NCBI RefSeq assembly: GCF_900105025.1
Contig: NZ_LT629759.1
Coordinates: 1,054,001 to 1,118,000, forward strand
Direction: 5' to 3'
From: Parafannyhessea umbonata
GTDB taxonomy: Bacteria > Actinomycetota > Coriobacteriia > Coriobacteriales > Atopobiaceae
DNA: 64,000 nucleotides
Numbering within the stretch: position 1 is the first letter of the stretch; each line of letters opens with the position of its first letter. This document shows positions 26,397 to 35,094 of the stretch, one piece after another. Made by a program: the position numbers and the translations under genes. The notes beneath the pieces are model-generated. The model ran no database searches, was not told where the DNA came from, and was given only the letters and a program-made list of their open reading frames with translations.

Positions 26397-27575
26397 CTAG
26401 CCGAGCAGTGCCTCGACGTCGAGGGCGATCATGAGCTCCTCGTTCGTCGGGACGACGAGCACCTTCACCTTGGAGTCTTCGGTGCTGATGACGCGCGGAT
26501 CGTCGGAGCGGACCTCGTTGGCCTTCTCGTCGATCTTGACGCCAAGCCACTCGAGCTCCTTCGCGACGCCCAGGCGCATCTCGGCGGAGTTCTCGCCGAT
26601 GCCGGCCGTGAACACCATGGTGTCGAAGCCGTGCATCGACTGCGCCATCTCGGCGATGAGCTGGCTCGTGCGATAGTAGAACATGTCGAGGGCCATCTGG
26701 CAGTTGGCGTCACCGTTGTGCGCACCAGCCTCGATGTCACGAGAGTCGGAGGAGACGCCGGAGACGGCGAGCAGGCCGGACTGCTTGTTCATCATGGTGT
26801 CGACCTCGTCCACGGAGTAGCCGCCGACGCGCTGCAGGTAGCAGACGGTGGCGGGGTCGATGGTGCCGCAGCGGGTGCCCATGATGAGGCCGTCGAGCGG
26901 CGTGAGGCCCATGGTGGTGTCCATGTCGTGGCCGTCCTCGATGGCGGAGAGGGACGCGCCGGAGCCGAGGTGGCAGGAGACGAGCTTGTGGACGTCGCCG
27001 TTCAAAAACTCGCTCGTGGTCTTCCAGATGTAGCGGTGAGAGGTGCCGTGCGCGCCGTACTTGCGGATGTGCAGCTTGTCGACCACGTCACGCGGCAGAG
27101 CGTAGCGCCATGCCTTCTCGGGCATGTTGTAGTGGAACGACGTGTCGGCGACGATCACGTTGCCGATGGAGGGGAACATGTCGCGGCAGATCTCGATGAC
27201 GTCGGCCTCGGCGTAGTTGTGCAGCGGTGCCAGCGGCGCGACCTCGCGGACCCAGCCCAGGGTCTCGTCGGTAACGACCTTGGACTCGGGGAAGTACCAG
27301 CCACCCTGAACGACGCGGTGGCCGATACCCTCGATCTTGTCGGTGTCGAAGCCGGCCTCGGCGAGGATGTCGAAGACGTGCTTGATTGCGGTCTTGTGGT
27401 CCGGAAGGGCAACCTCGAGCTTCTGCTTGCCGCCGTCGTTCTCCTCGTGACCGATGAAGGAGCCGTCGATGCCGATGCGCTCGCAGTTGCCCTTTGCATA
27501 GACCTTCTTGGTCGTGGTGTCGAGCAGCTGGTACTTCAGCGAAGAGCTGCCGGCGTTGATCACGAGTACGTTCAT
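26397..27575 (-). CDS. ackA: Acetate kinase
   Basis: 392 residues. Makes ATP and acetate from acetyl phosphate. Signatures: VLVINAGSSSLKY at the N-terminus, GHRVVQGG, FHYNMP, KYGAHGTSHRY (catalytic region), GSGASLSAI phosphate loop and FTAGIGENS. The start has GAGGAG just upstream. The gene lies after the HIT gene on the minus strand with a strong terminator between them, so it has its own promoter. Pta is encoded elsewhere in the window. Confidence 0.97.
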   Translation of the reverse strand: MNVLVINAGSSSLKYQLLDTTTKKVYAKGNCERIGIDGSFIGHEENDGGKQKLEVALPDHKTAIKHVFDILAEAGFDTDKIEGIGHRVVQGGWYFPESKVVTDETLGWVREVAPLAPLHNYAEADVIEICRDMFPSIGNVIVADTSFHYNMPEKAWRYALPRDVVDKLHIRKYGAHGTSHRYIWKTTSEFLNGDVHKLVSCHLGSGASLSAIEDGHDMDTTMGLTPLDGLIMGTRCGTIDPATVCYLQRVGGYSVDEVDTMMNKQSGLLAVSGVSSDSRDIEAGAHNGDANCQMALDMFYYRTSQLIAEMAQSMHGFDTMVFTAGIGENSAEMRLGVAKELEWLGVKIDEKANEVRSDDPRVISTEDSKVKVLVVPTNEELMIALDVEALLG

Positions 27576-27645
27576 GTGTCTCCTCTCGCGCGGTGCATGA
27601 CCGCATAGCTTCGATAAGCCCAAATGACTAAAGAACCTTGGCCAT

Positions 27646-27692
27646 ATTAAACCCGCGACACCCCTTTCGCCACAGGAAAAAGGTGTCGCGGG
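27646..27692 (-). terminator. Intrinsic terminator after the HIT gene
   Basis: An 11-bp perfect stem CCCGCGACACC/GGTGTCGCGGG with a 19-nt loop, followed on the minus strand by TTTAAT. Confidence 0.85.
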
Positions 27693-27723
27693 CCATAGCT
27701 CCACCATATCCGTGGAGATTCAG

Positions 27724-28071
27724 CTAGATTATCCTCTCGCCGAGGGGCTTTCCGCCCAGCACGTGCATGTGCAGGTGCATGACCGTCTGGCCCGCCGCCT
27801 CGCCGGTGTTCGCGATGACGCGGAAGCCGGTCTTGTCGATGCCGGTCCTCTTCGCGACCTCCTTGATCGCGTTTGCCATCGCGGCGAGGACCTCGCCGGG
27901 GACGTCGTCCACGATGTTGTCGTAGTGGTCCTTCGGCACCACGAGCACGTGCACCGGCGCCTGGGGGTTCATGTCCTTGAACGCGCACACGAGGTCGTCC
28001 TCGTACACGTAATCCGACTCGATGTCGTGGTTCGCGATCTTGCAGAATATGCAGTCTTCCTTCTTGGCCAT
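27724..28071 (-). CDS. Histidine triad (HIT/HINT) nucleotide-binding protein
   Basis: 115 residues. HINT branch, with the triad QTVMHLHMH (His99, His101, His103; the last is the catalytic one by family analogy) and N-terminal CIFCKIANHDIES. Likely a purine nucleoside phosphoramidase acting on AMP-lysine-like conjugates. GGGAGG lies before the ATG. An IS110-family element begins within about 170 bp upstream and may have displaced or replaced its promoter. Confidence 0.94.
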   Translation of the reverse strand: MAKKEDCIFCKIANHDIESDYVYEDDLVCAFKDMNPQAPVHVLVVPKDHYDNIVDDVPGEVLAAMANAIKEVAKRTGIDKTGFRVIANTGEAAGQTVMHLHMHVLGGKPLGERII

Positions 28072-28139
28072 GTCGCCATCCTCCCTAGCCTTGCGGCGTC
28101 CCTTCGCCAGGTTGCCGTACTAGACGATATGTAGAGTGA

Positions 28140-28238
28140 TCGGGACCTCACTCTGTAAAGCAGTGGCCATCGAGTGGCAGCGTGGGTTAGGCTCGGTCTT
28201 GAAGGAGTCCGGCTTACCACATTCACAGGAGGTCCCGA
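28140..28238 (+). ncRNA. Candidate bridge RNA / RBS-masking leader of the IS110 element
   Basis: The 5' region is bounded by a 10-bp inverted repeat, TCGGGACCTC at 28140-28149 and GAGGTCCCGA at 28229-28238. Between them are local helices such as GCCA/TGGC and a GTGG...CCAC stem with an internal loop. The right arm contains most of the AGGAGG ribosome binding site (28227-28233). IS110-group elements encode their bridge RNA in this upstream position; assignment here is inference from position and foldability. Confidence 0.35.
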
Positions 28239-28240
28239 CC

Positions 28241-29326
28241 ATGTTGTACTCTACCAGCATCGGCCTTGACGTGCACGCCCGTTCCATCAGCGCCGCGGCG
28301 TTCGTCTTCGAGACGGGCGAGGTCGTGCAGCGCACGTTCGGCTACGACCCCGACGCGGTCGCCGCCTGGGCGGCCTCGCTGCCGCAGCCCGCGGGCTGCC
28401 TCTACGAGAGCGGCCCCACGGGCTTCGACCTGCAGAGGAGGCTCGTCGCCCTCGGGCTGCCCTGCCACGTGGGCGCCGTCTCGAAGATGGTGCGGCCCTC
28501 GGGCGACCGCGTCAAGACCGACAGGAGGGACGCCCTTTTCCTCTCGAGGCTGCTGGCCGTGGGAGAGTTCGTCGAGTGCGCCCCTCCCACGCCGGCCATG
28601 GAGGCGGCGCGCGACCTGTCCCGCGCCCGCGAGGACGCGCGCGAGGCGCTGATGAGGGCGCGCCACCAGCTGTCGAAGTTCCTGCTCAGGAAGGGCCACG
28701 TGTGGCCGAAGGGCAGGTCCACGTGGACCAGGGCGCACCGCGAGTGGCTGCGCTCCATCGAGCTCGACGACCCGTGCGAGCGGCTCGTGCTCGAGGAGTA
28801 CGTCGCGCAGGTCAGGGAGTGCGAGGAGCGCCGCGACCGCCTCGACTCGGCCATCGCCGAGAGGTCCGGCGCCGACGACCTCGCCGGCGTCACCTCCAGG
28901 CTCCGCGCCCTGCGCGGCGTCTCGACCGTCACCGCCTTCGGGATCGCCGTCGAGATCGGCGACTTCTCCCGCTTCGCCAGCCCCAGGGCGCTCATGTCCT
29001 ACGTCGGCCTCGTGCCGTCGGAGTCGTCGTCGGGCGAGACGACCTCGAGGGGCGGGATCACCAAGACCGGCAACTCGCACGTCAGGCGGCTCCTCGTCGA
29101 GGCCGCCTGGCACCACGCCAGGCCCCTGTCGCCGGCCTCCGAGACCGACGTGGCCTCGTCGGCGGGGCTCCCGGCGGAGGCGGCGGGGATTGCGGCGCGG
29201 GCCAACCGCAGGCTGCACCGCAGGTACCTCGACCTAAGGGCGAAGGGGAAGGGCGCCAACGTCACCAACGTCGCCGTCGCCCGCGAGCTCGTCGGGTTCT
29301 GCTGGGCGCTCGCCCTCTGCGGGTGA
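28241..29326 (+). CDS. IS110 family transposase (DEDD recombinase)
   Basis: 361 residues. N-terminal RuvC-like DEDD domain: Asp in IGLDVHARS, Glu in YESGPTG, and the pair in KTDRRDALFLSRLL. C-terminal Transposase_20 domain: LRALRGVSTVTAFGIAVEIGDFSRF and SYVGLVPSESSSGE...GGITKTGNSHVRRLL, with the catalytic serine region there. Full length and open, so probably active. ATG has AGGAGG 8 bases upstream; the same bases are in an inverted-repeat arm that could block translation of read-through transcripts. Confidence 0.95.
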   Translation: MLYSTSIGLDVHARSISAAAFVFETGEVVQRTFGYDPDAVAAWAASLPQPAGCLYESGPTGFDLQRRLVALGLPCHVGAVSKMVRPSGDRVKTDRRDALFLSRLLAVGEFVECAPPTPAMEAARDLSRAREDAREALMRARHQLSKFLLRKGHVWPKGRSTWTRAHREWLRSIELDDPCERLVLEEYVAQVRECEERRDRLDSAIAERSGADDLAGVTSRLRALRGVSTVTAFGIAVEIGDFSRFASPRALMSYVGLVPSESSSGETTSRGGITKTGNSHVRRLLVEAAWHHARPLSPASETDVASSAGLPAEAAGIAARANRRLHRRYLDLRAKGKGANVTNVAVARELVGFCWALALCG

Positions 29327-29630
29327 GCCGCCGAGCCGCGAAACCACCCTCCCGCACGCGCGGCGCGGCCGAGGCGCGTGGGGCACCCCGCGATTCGACT
29401 ATGCGCAGCGAGGCCGGGCCTCGCCACGCGCGACCCTAGACCAGCGGAGCTCCCCAGCCGAAGCGTCGGAATGCGTTAGCCAACACGCGGATATCAGACT
29501 TGCAGTCGTGCGTCGAACCAGACACGCCCTGGGCGCCGTCGCGCGGGAGGTGGCCATAGAAAAAGGTGGGCCGGTCCCCGAGAAGTCGGAGGCTGGCCCA
29601 CCTTTGCCACTTGACAAGTCTATCTACATA
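29327..29630. other. Gap between the IS110 transposase and xseB
   Basis: Holds the uncertain right end of the insertion element, a perfect GCGAGGCC-G-GGCCTCGC hairpin at 29408-29424 that may end transposase transcripts, and the xseB terminator. No gene seen. Confidence 0.6.
29557..29605 (-). terminator. Intrinsic terminator after xseB
   Basis: 11-bp stem AAAGGTGGGCC/GGCCCACCTTT, with a run of Ts following on the minus strand. Confidence 0.9.
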
Positions 29631-29900
29631 TCAGTCGTCCAGAAACGCCGTCGCCGGCGCCGCGGTGCTGTCAGCCTTCATGTCCGTGTCGGACGCGTCC
29701 ATCAGCACCTGGACCTTCTGCTCTGCGTTCGCGAGGCGCTCGCGCAGGCTCTTCAGGAGCTCGACGCCCCTCGTGTAGCGCGCGAGCGACTCCTCGAGCT
29801 CCAGGTCGCCCGCCTCGAGCGACCTCACGATCTGCTCCAGCTCGATGGAGGCCTCCTTGAAGCTCATCTCGTCAATGTTCCTGAACTCGGTATCTGCCAT
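29631..29900 (-). CDS. xseB: Exodeoxyribonuclease VII small subunit
   Basis: 89 residues from the ATG with GGAGGAG upstream. The family core FKEASIELEQIVRSLEAGDLELEESL...YTRGVELLKSLRERLANAEQKV is a helical hairpin that packs on XseA. A Thr/Ala/Asp-rich tail follows. Lies 26 bp after xseA and is the end of the rnd-peptidase-xseA-xseB group. Confidence 0.93.
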   Translation of the reverse strand: MADTEFRNIDEMSFKEASIELEQIVRSLEAGDLELEESLARYTRGVELLKSLRERLANAEQKVQVLMDASDTDMKADSTAAPATAFLDD

Positions 29901-29926
29901 GTCTCCTCCAAGTTGCATGCGTAACG

Positions 29927-31354
29927 TCAGCGTTCCTGCACAGATTCGCCCGCGGCGTCGACGGCGCTCACCGTCGCCTCGAACGAGCCCTTGCCCAGAA
30001 GCACGCTCACCGTGTCGCCGGGGGCGAGCCTCGAGGCGTCGCTCACGACGTGGCCGGACGGCCCGCGTGCGATCGCGTACCCCCTGCCGAGCACCCTCAG
30101 TGGCGAGAGCGCGTCCAGCTGTCCTGCCATGCGCGCGAGCCCGCCCTCGTACGGTGCGAGCAGCCTCGTTCCCAGCACGCCGAGCGCGCGCCCGCTCTGG
30201 GACACGCCCTTCTCGGCACGCGCAAGCGCGCCCGGAATGGCTGCGCGAAGCGACCGCGCGTCGCCCTCGACACTATCCGCAAGACGGGACATCAGCCTCG
30301 GCATGGACGCCACGAGGCGCTCCTCCGTCATGTTGAGCTGAGCGGACCTGTCCTCGATGGTCGCGTACGGGTCCGTCAGGCACTTCCGCGACGCCATGGA
30401 CTCCACGTACAGGCGGCGCTTATCGAGGTACGCCCGCATCGCCGCGCGAGAAGAGCCGTCCAGCTGGTCGACGGCCGCCACGTCCGTCCTGACGATGCCC
30501 TGCATGGTGCGCACGAGCCGCGTCCTGCGGTCCTCGATCATGCCAATTATCTCCTCGAGCGCAGGTGCCACGGACTCGGCCGCGGCCGTGGGCGTGGAGC
30601 AGCGCCTGTCGGACACCATGTCGCAGATGGACGTGTCCGGCTCGTGGCCGATGCCCGTGACGACGGGCACGGGGCTGGCCGCGACCGCGCGCGCGAGCGC
30701 CTCGTCGTTGAAGGTCATGAGGTCCTCGAAGGACCCGCCGCCCCTCACGAGCAGGATAGCGTCGGGCCGCGCCTCCGCGGCAACGCGAAGCGCGCGGATG
30801 ATCGTCGCCGGAGCGCCGGGCCCCTGCACGGAGCAGCCGACCTCCTGGATCTGTACGAGCGGGTTTCGACGTGCGAGCGTTCGCTTCACGTCGTCGATCA
30901 CGCTTCCCGAGAGCGACGTGACGACGCACACGCGCGGGCAGAAGCGCGGGATGGGCCTCTTGCGCTCCTGTGCCATGAGGCCCTCGGCCTCGAGCTTTCG
31001 CGCGAGCTCCGCCACCTTCTGCCTGAGAGCCCCCTCTCCCGCGAGGCTCACCGTGCGCGCGACGAACGAGAGCCTGCCCGAGCCCTTGTACACGTTGAAC
31101 TTGCCGCCCATGACGACCTTCAGGCCGTCCCTGAGCGCAAAGCCGCACTTCTGGTACGTGCCGCGCCACACGATGGCATCCATGGCGGACTGGTCGTCCT
31201 TCAGCTGGAAGTAGCAGTGCCCCGAACGCGCGTTGGGACCGCGGAAGCCACTGACCTCGCCCATGACGACAAGCGACGGTATGGCGTCCACGTGTGCGCC
31301 CGCGACGGTGACCGCCTCGTGCACCGAGAGCGGTCCCTCCTGTGCCGTACCCAC
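29927..31354 (-). CDS. xseA: Exodeoxyribonuclease VII large subunit
   Basis: 475 residues from a GTG placed two bases after the stop of the metallopeptidase gene, with AGGAA upstream; the frame is open further up but that part is antisense-like to the peptidase gene. N-terminal OB-fold (VMGEVSGFRGPNARSGHCYFQLKD), catalytic domain with VVTSLSGSVIDDV, LLVRGGGSFEDLMTFNDE and VVTGIGHEPDTSICDMVSDRRCSTPTAAAE, then a long coiled-coil region and a C-terminal beta hairpin (VLGRGYAIA). Degrades single-stranded DNA with XseB. Confidence 0.93.
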   Translation of the reverse strand: MGTAQEGPLSVHEAVTVAGAHVDAIPSLVVMGEVSGFRGPNARSGHCYFQLKDDQSAMDAIVWRGTYQKCGFALRDGLKVVMGGKFNVYKGSGRLSFVARTVSLAGEGALRQKVAELARKLEAEGLMAQERKRPIPRFCPRVCVVTSLSGSVIDDVKRTLARRNPLVQIQEVGCSVQGPGAPATIIRALRVAAEARPDAILLVRGGGSFEDLMTFNDEALARAVAASPVPVVTGIGHEPDTSICDMVSDRRCSTPTAAAESVAPALEEIIGMIEDRRTRLVRTMQGIVRTDVAAVDQLDGSSRAAMRAYLDKRRLYVESMASRKCLTDPYATIEDRSAQLNMTEERLVASMPRLMSRLADSVEGDARSLRAAIPGALARAEKGVSQSGRALGVLGTRLLAPYEGGLARMAGQLDALSPLRVLGRGYAIARGPSGHVVSDASRLAPGDTVSVLLGKGSFEATVSAVDAAGESVQER

Positions 31355-31356
31355 GG

Positions 31357-32043
31357 CTAGTTCCTGTCGCTCGTGCGTCCGAGCAGGTACAGCAGTTGGA
31401 GCACGGAGATGAGGGCAGCGGCGACGTACGTGAGGGCCGCGGCCGTCAGCACCTGGCGCGCGCCGCGCTCGTCGATTCCACCGCCCGCCGTGGAGAGGTA
31501 GCGCACGGCGCGACGCGACGCGTCGATCTCGACCGGGAGGGTCACGAGCTGGAACAGCACGGAGAACGCGAAGAACGCGACCGCAAGCTGCGTGAGGCCG
31601 GCGATGCCCAGGGCCATGCCGATGACGAGGACGATGGCCCACGTGCGCGACGTGAAGTTCACGACGGGCACGAGCGCCGTGCGGAAGCGGCCGAACGCAT
31701 AGCCCTTCGCGGTCTGGACCGCGTGGCCGGCCTCGTGGCATGCGACGGCGACGGACGCGACGGAGCCGCCCTCGTAGTTCTCGCTCGAGAGGTGCAGGTT
31801 GTTGTCGCGCGGGTCATAGTAGTCCGTCAGGTGGCCGCCGACGGTGCCGATGCCCACGGACGAGGCGCCGGACGAGTCAAGCATCTGGCGCGCCACCTGG
31901 GCGCCGGTCTTGCCCATGGACGCCGGCACGCGCGACCACTTCTTGTACTGGGAGTTGATGTAGGACTGCGTGATGCCGCCCAGGACGATGGAGAGGATGA
32001 TGATCCCAAGGTAGGCGTAGTCCATGCCGTAGCCGTAGTACAT
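31357..32043 (-). CDS. Membrane zinc metallopeptidase, YugP family
   Basis: 228 residues. N-terminal membrane helix, then a soluble segment with the zinc motif HEAGH (in VACHEAGHAVQ) and three further hydrophobic helices; ends in a membrane segment LISVLQLLYLLG. Family members are probable neutral zinc proteases of unknown substrate. GGAG precedes the ATG. Sits between rnd and xseA with very short spacing. Confidence 0.88.
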   Translation of the reverse strand: MYYGYGMDYAYLGIIILSIVLGGITQSYINSQYKKWSRVPASMGKTGAQVARQMLDSSGASSVGIGTVGGHLTDYYDPRDNNLHLSSENYEGGSVASVAVACHEAGHAVQTAKGYAFGRFRTALVPVVNFTSRTWAIVLVIGMALGIAGLTQLAVAFFAFSVLFQLVTLPVEIDASRRAVRYLSTAGGGIDERGARQVLTAAALTYVAAALISVLQLLYLLGRTSDRN

Positions 32044-32112
32044 GTGATTCTCCGATCTAGTAGACGTATGGAGTCCTTGTACCCAACGCGGTGGACACAA
32101 ATTCCCCCGGGG

Positions 32113-33243
32113 CTACAGCAGCTCCACCCTGCCGTCCTTCACGGTGAGGCCGACGCTGCCAGAGAGCAGCCCCTCGAGCTCCCTTCCGGCAAGCTCGTAG
32201 CGCCACGACTTCATGAGCCGCGAGCCCTTCCTGCCGCTCGCGACGTCGAGGAGGTCGTCCCTCGTCGCGATCACCTGCGTGGCGACGCCGCTCTTATCGG
32301 ATATCAGGCGGAGCATCGCGTACATGAGGTCCACGACGCTCTCCGTCTCTGCCGACGGGCGGTCGCGACGCTTCGTCTGCGGGTAGTCGTCCGGCGGGCA
32401 CGCCACGCCGCGGCTCACGGCGTCGACCATGCCCTGCGCGTCCCGTGCGCTCAGCTGCTCCGTGCCGCGAATGCGGCGCAGCCTGTCCACGGAGCGCGGA
32501 ACGCGCTTGCACGACTCGATGATGACCTCGTCTGACACGACCCACTTGCGCGGGATGTTGCGGTCCGCCGCGACGACGTCGCGCCACGCGCTCACCTCGC
32601 GCGCTACGGCAAGCTGCTTGCGCGTGAGCGAGCCGGAGCGCTTCAGGTGCAGGTACGCGAGCTCCGGAGGGCGCGAGAAGTGCTCGCGGCTCGTGACCTC
32701 GGCCATCTCGGGGGCGATCCACGATATCCTGCCGCGGCGCGTGAGCTCCTCCGTCATCTGCCGGTAGATGCCGGGCAGGTAGCGCACGTCGTCCTCCGCG
32801 TACTGCAGCTGCTCGGGGTCGAGGGGCCGCCGCGACCAGTCCGTGAGCGACTCCGCCTTCGGGAGCCTCACGCCGCAGCACGCCTCCACGAGGGCGCCGT
32901 AGCCAATCTGCTGGCGATATCCCAGAAACGCGGCCGCGACCTGCGTGTCGAACACGGGGGTGGGGATGCAGCCCATCTCCTCGAGGATGACCTCGAGATC
33001 CTGGGTGCAGGCGTGGAACACCTTCGTGATCTTCTCGTCCTCGAACAGTGCCCGCAGGCTCGAGAGGTTGCGGATGAGGATGGGGTCGACGGCGGCGGAC
33101 TCCTCCTCCGTCGCCACCTGGATGAGGCACAGCTTGGGATAGAAGGTCTTCTCGCGCAGGAACTCCGTGTCGACGGCAAGCACCCGCGACGATGCGGCCC
33201 GCTCGCAGAACGCGGCAAGCTCCTTTGAGTCAGATATATACAC
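32113..33243 (-). CDS. rnd: Ribonuclease D
   Basis: 376 residues from a GTG that starts VYISDSKELAAF. DEDD 3'-5' exonuclease: VDTEFLREKTF (exo I), HACTQDLEVILEEMG and FDTQVAAAFLGY (exo II), YAEDDVRYLP (exo III), then an HRDC domain (residues about 210-290) and a C-terminal region. Trims tRNA and other RNA 3' ends. The start is uncertain because no strong ribosome binding site is visible; the frame extends upstream over the divergent promoter region. Confidence 0.85.
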   Translation of the reverse strand: MYISDSKELAAFCERAASSRVLAVDTEFLREKTFYPKLCLIQVATEEESAAVDPILIRNLSSLRALFEDEKITKVFHACTQDLEVILEEMGCIPTPVFDTQVAAAFLGYRQQIGYGALVEACCGVRLPKAESLTDWSRRPLDPEQLQYAEDDVRYLPGIYRQMTEELTRRGRISWIAPEMAEVTSREHFSRPPELAYLHLKRSGSLTRKQLAVAREVSAWRDVVAADRNIPRKWVVSDEVIIESCKRVPRSVDRLRRIRGTEQLSARDAQGMVDAVSRGVACPPDDYPQTKRRDRPSAETESVVDLMYAMLRLISDKSGVATQVIATRDDLLDVASGRKGSRLMKSWRYELAGRELEGLLSGSVGLTVKDGRVELL

Positions 33244-33370
33244 AAAAGCTCGTTTCGTTGATTGTGTAGGCAGTCGCCCTGTGCCGACGGGCGTTACGCT
33301 ATCCTTTGGGGATATGGCTCGCGACGTCGACGCGACTACACCATGATACATAACAAGGCGGGAGGGCACC

Positions 33371-34309
33371 GTGCGCATCCTCATCGTTCACAACCTCAAG
33401 TCGGGCATGAGCTCGATCGACGTATTCGACTTCGTCCATGCACTCATGCGCGAGGACGACGAGATCGTCATCCGCGGCCTGGACTCCAGCTCCCAGGGGC
33501 AGCAGGAGCTCCGCGACGCGGAGTCCTTCGACCTCGTCGTCGTGTCGGGCGGCGACGGCACCGTGACGAGCCTGCTGTACGAGCTGCGCGATCGCAACGT
33601 TCTGACCTGCGTCTTCCCGTCCGGCACCGCAAACCTGGTGTTCGAGAACCTCGCGAACGCCCCGGAGCCCGCCTCCATCGCGAAGGCGTGCCGTGACGGC
33701 TACTTCGTGCGCGCGGACTTTGGCGAGATAGCGTGGACGGACACGGACGGCAACAGCGACTCGCGCGGCTTCGGCCTCATGGCGGGCTCGGGCTACGACG
33801 CCGTCCTCATGCGCGAGGCCATCCCCAACAAGCAGATCATAGGCGAGGCCGCGTACTTCACCGCGGCGCTCGCCAACGCCCACCCCAAGGTCGAGCACTT
33901 CACCATCACCGTCGACGGCGAGACGTTCGAGCGCGACGGCATCGCGTGCATCGTCGCGAACACCGCCAAGATGCAGGCCGACATCCAGATCGTGCCGGAC
34001 TGCTCCATGTCCGACGGCAAGCTCGACGTGATCGTGCTCGAGACCTCGGATGCCGTCCAGCTGCTCGTCCCCATCTTCACGGGACTCTTCGACAAGCAGG
34101 CAAAGGGCGGCAGGCCGTTCATCGAGCACTTCTCGGGCAGGGAGATCGAGGTGAGTTCCGACTCGCCCATCCCCATGCAGGTGGACGGCGACACCATCCC
34201 CGGCATGGTCATGGGCTACAAGGCCCATGTCATCCCCCAGTGCAACAAGCTCGTCGTCGACCAGGCGAGCCCGTACTTCGACCGCAGGAACCGCGTCGAG
34301 CTGGGCTAG
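33371..34309 (+). CDS. Diacylglycerol kinase-family lipid kinase
   Basis: 312 residues, GTG start with GGGAGG 5 bases upstream. DAGK catalytic domain: ILIVHNLKSG at the N-terminus, VVVSGGDGTVTSLL nucleotide loop, FPSGTANLVFENLA, and a C-terminal beta-rich lipid domain. Phosphorylates diacylglycerol or a related lipid. One of two family members in the window (the other at 62637), only distantly similar to each other. Confidence 0.88.
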   Translation: MRILIVHNLKSGMSSIDVFDFVHALMREDDEIVIRGLDSSSQGQQELRDAESFDLVVVSGGDGTVTSLLYELRDRNVLTCVFPSGTANLVFENLANAPEPASIAKACRDGYFVRADFGEIAWTDTDGNSDSRGFGLMAGSGYDAVLMREAIPNKQIIGEAAYFTAALANAHPKVEHFTITVDGETFERDGIACIVANTAKMQADIQIVPDCSMSDGKLDVIVLETSDAVQLLVPIFTGLFDKQAKGGRPFIEHFSGREIEVSSDSPIPMQVDGDTIPGMVMGYKAHVIPQCNKLVVDQASPYFDRRNRVELG

Positions 34310-34331
34310 GCACAACGGAGCAGAACACCTT

Positions 34332-34355
34332 GGCCCCCGGACTCCGGGGGCCTTT
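34332..34355 (+). terminator. Hairpin between lipid kinase and thioesterase genes
   Basis: GGCCCCCGG/CCGGGGGCC, 3-nt loop, followed by TTT. Strong stem, short T-run; may be partial. Confidence 0.7.
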
Positions 34356-34374
34356 GCGATGCGATAGGAGTCAG

Positions 34375-35094
34375 ATGTACACGTTCGAGAGCAGGGTCCG
34401 CTACAGCGAGTGCGCAAGCGACGCGCGCCTGTCGCTGCTGGGACTCGTCAACTACCTGCAGGACTGCTCGTGCTTCCAGAGCGAGAGCCTTGGCATCGGC
34501 ATAGAGGACATGGAGAGGAACCACTATGCGTGGTTCCTCTCCGCCTGGCAGATAGAGATAGAGGACCTTCCGCGCTTCAACACGCCCATCGCCGTCAGCA
34601 CGTGGTGCTACGGCGTGAAGCGGCTCCTCGCCAGCAGGAACTTCACCATCGAGGGACAGGACGGCACCCCGTACGTGCGCGCGGACTCGCTGTGGTTTCT
34701 GTACGACACGAAGCTCGGCCGGCCCGTCAAGTTCCCCAAGTCCCAAATGGCCTACCTGGAGGACACGCCGCGTCTGGACATGCCGCCCACGAAGCGCAAG
34801 ATCGACGTCAAGGGCGACTTCGCGTGCGCGCCCACGATCACGGTGACGCGCCAGCACCTGGATACGAACGGCCACGTCAACAACGCGCAGTACATCCAGA
34901 TGGCACTCGACGCGCTCGAGCAGACGGGACAGGCCCTTGTGCCGTGGCGCATCACGGTGCAGTACGAGTCCATGGCACTGTTGCACGACACCGTGGAGCC
35001 GCAGGTGTTTAGCTCCGGGGGCGGCCGCACGGTCAGGCTCGCCCGCCCAGACGGCGAGCCGTACGCAATCGTGAGGATCGAGGTGCGCGACTGA
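34375..35094 (+). CDS. Acyl-ACP thioesterase
   Basis: 239 residues, AGGAG just before the ATG. Double hot-dog fold of the FatA/acyl-ACP thioesterase family: RVRYSECASDARLSLLGLVNYLQDCS in the first repeat and LDTNGHVNNAQYIQMALD, with the active-site Asn/His region, in the second. Releases fatty acids from acyl-ACP. Ends in a TGATG overlap with the NUDIX gene. Confidence 0.87.
   Translation: MYTFESRVRYSECASDARLSLLGLVNYLQDCSCFQSESLGIGIEDMERNHYAWFLSAWQIEIEDLPRFNTPIAVSTWCYGVKRLLASRNFTIEGQDGTPYVRADSLWFLYDTKLGRPVKFPKSQMAYLEDTPRLDMPPTKRKIDVKGDFACAPTITVTRQHLDTNGHVNNAQYIQMALDALEQTGQALVPWRITVQYESMALLHDTVEPQVFSSGGGRTVRLARPDGEPYAIVRIEVRD

Larger units (their letters stand above)
28140..29326 (+). mobile_element. 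IS110-family insertion sequence (minimal extent)
   Basis: One DEDD-type transposase gene with a structured 5' non-coding region. IS110 elements usually have no terminal inverted repeats and leave no clear target duplication, so the true ends cannot be fixed: the left end lies between the HIT start (28071) and about 28140, the right end somewhere before the xseB terminator at 29557. Only one copy is in the window. Confidence 0.8.

Noticed and set aside
29927-31741. 604-residue XseA with an Arg-rich N-terminal extension
   Set aside because: The extension lies inside the metallopeptidase coding region on the same strand and looks out-of-frame; the GTG at 31354 gives the normal OB-fold start.
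33244-33384. Longer rnd protein starting at an upstream ATG
   Set aside because: The extra 47 residues are unlike RNase D N-termini and would overlap the divergent promoter and ribosome binding site of the lipid kinase gene.
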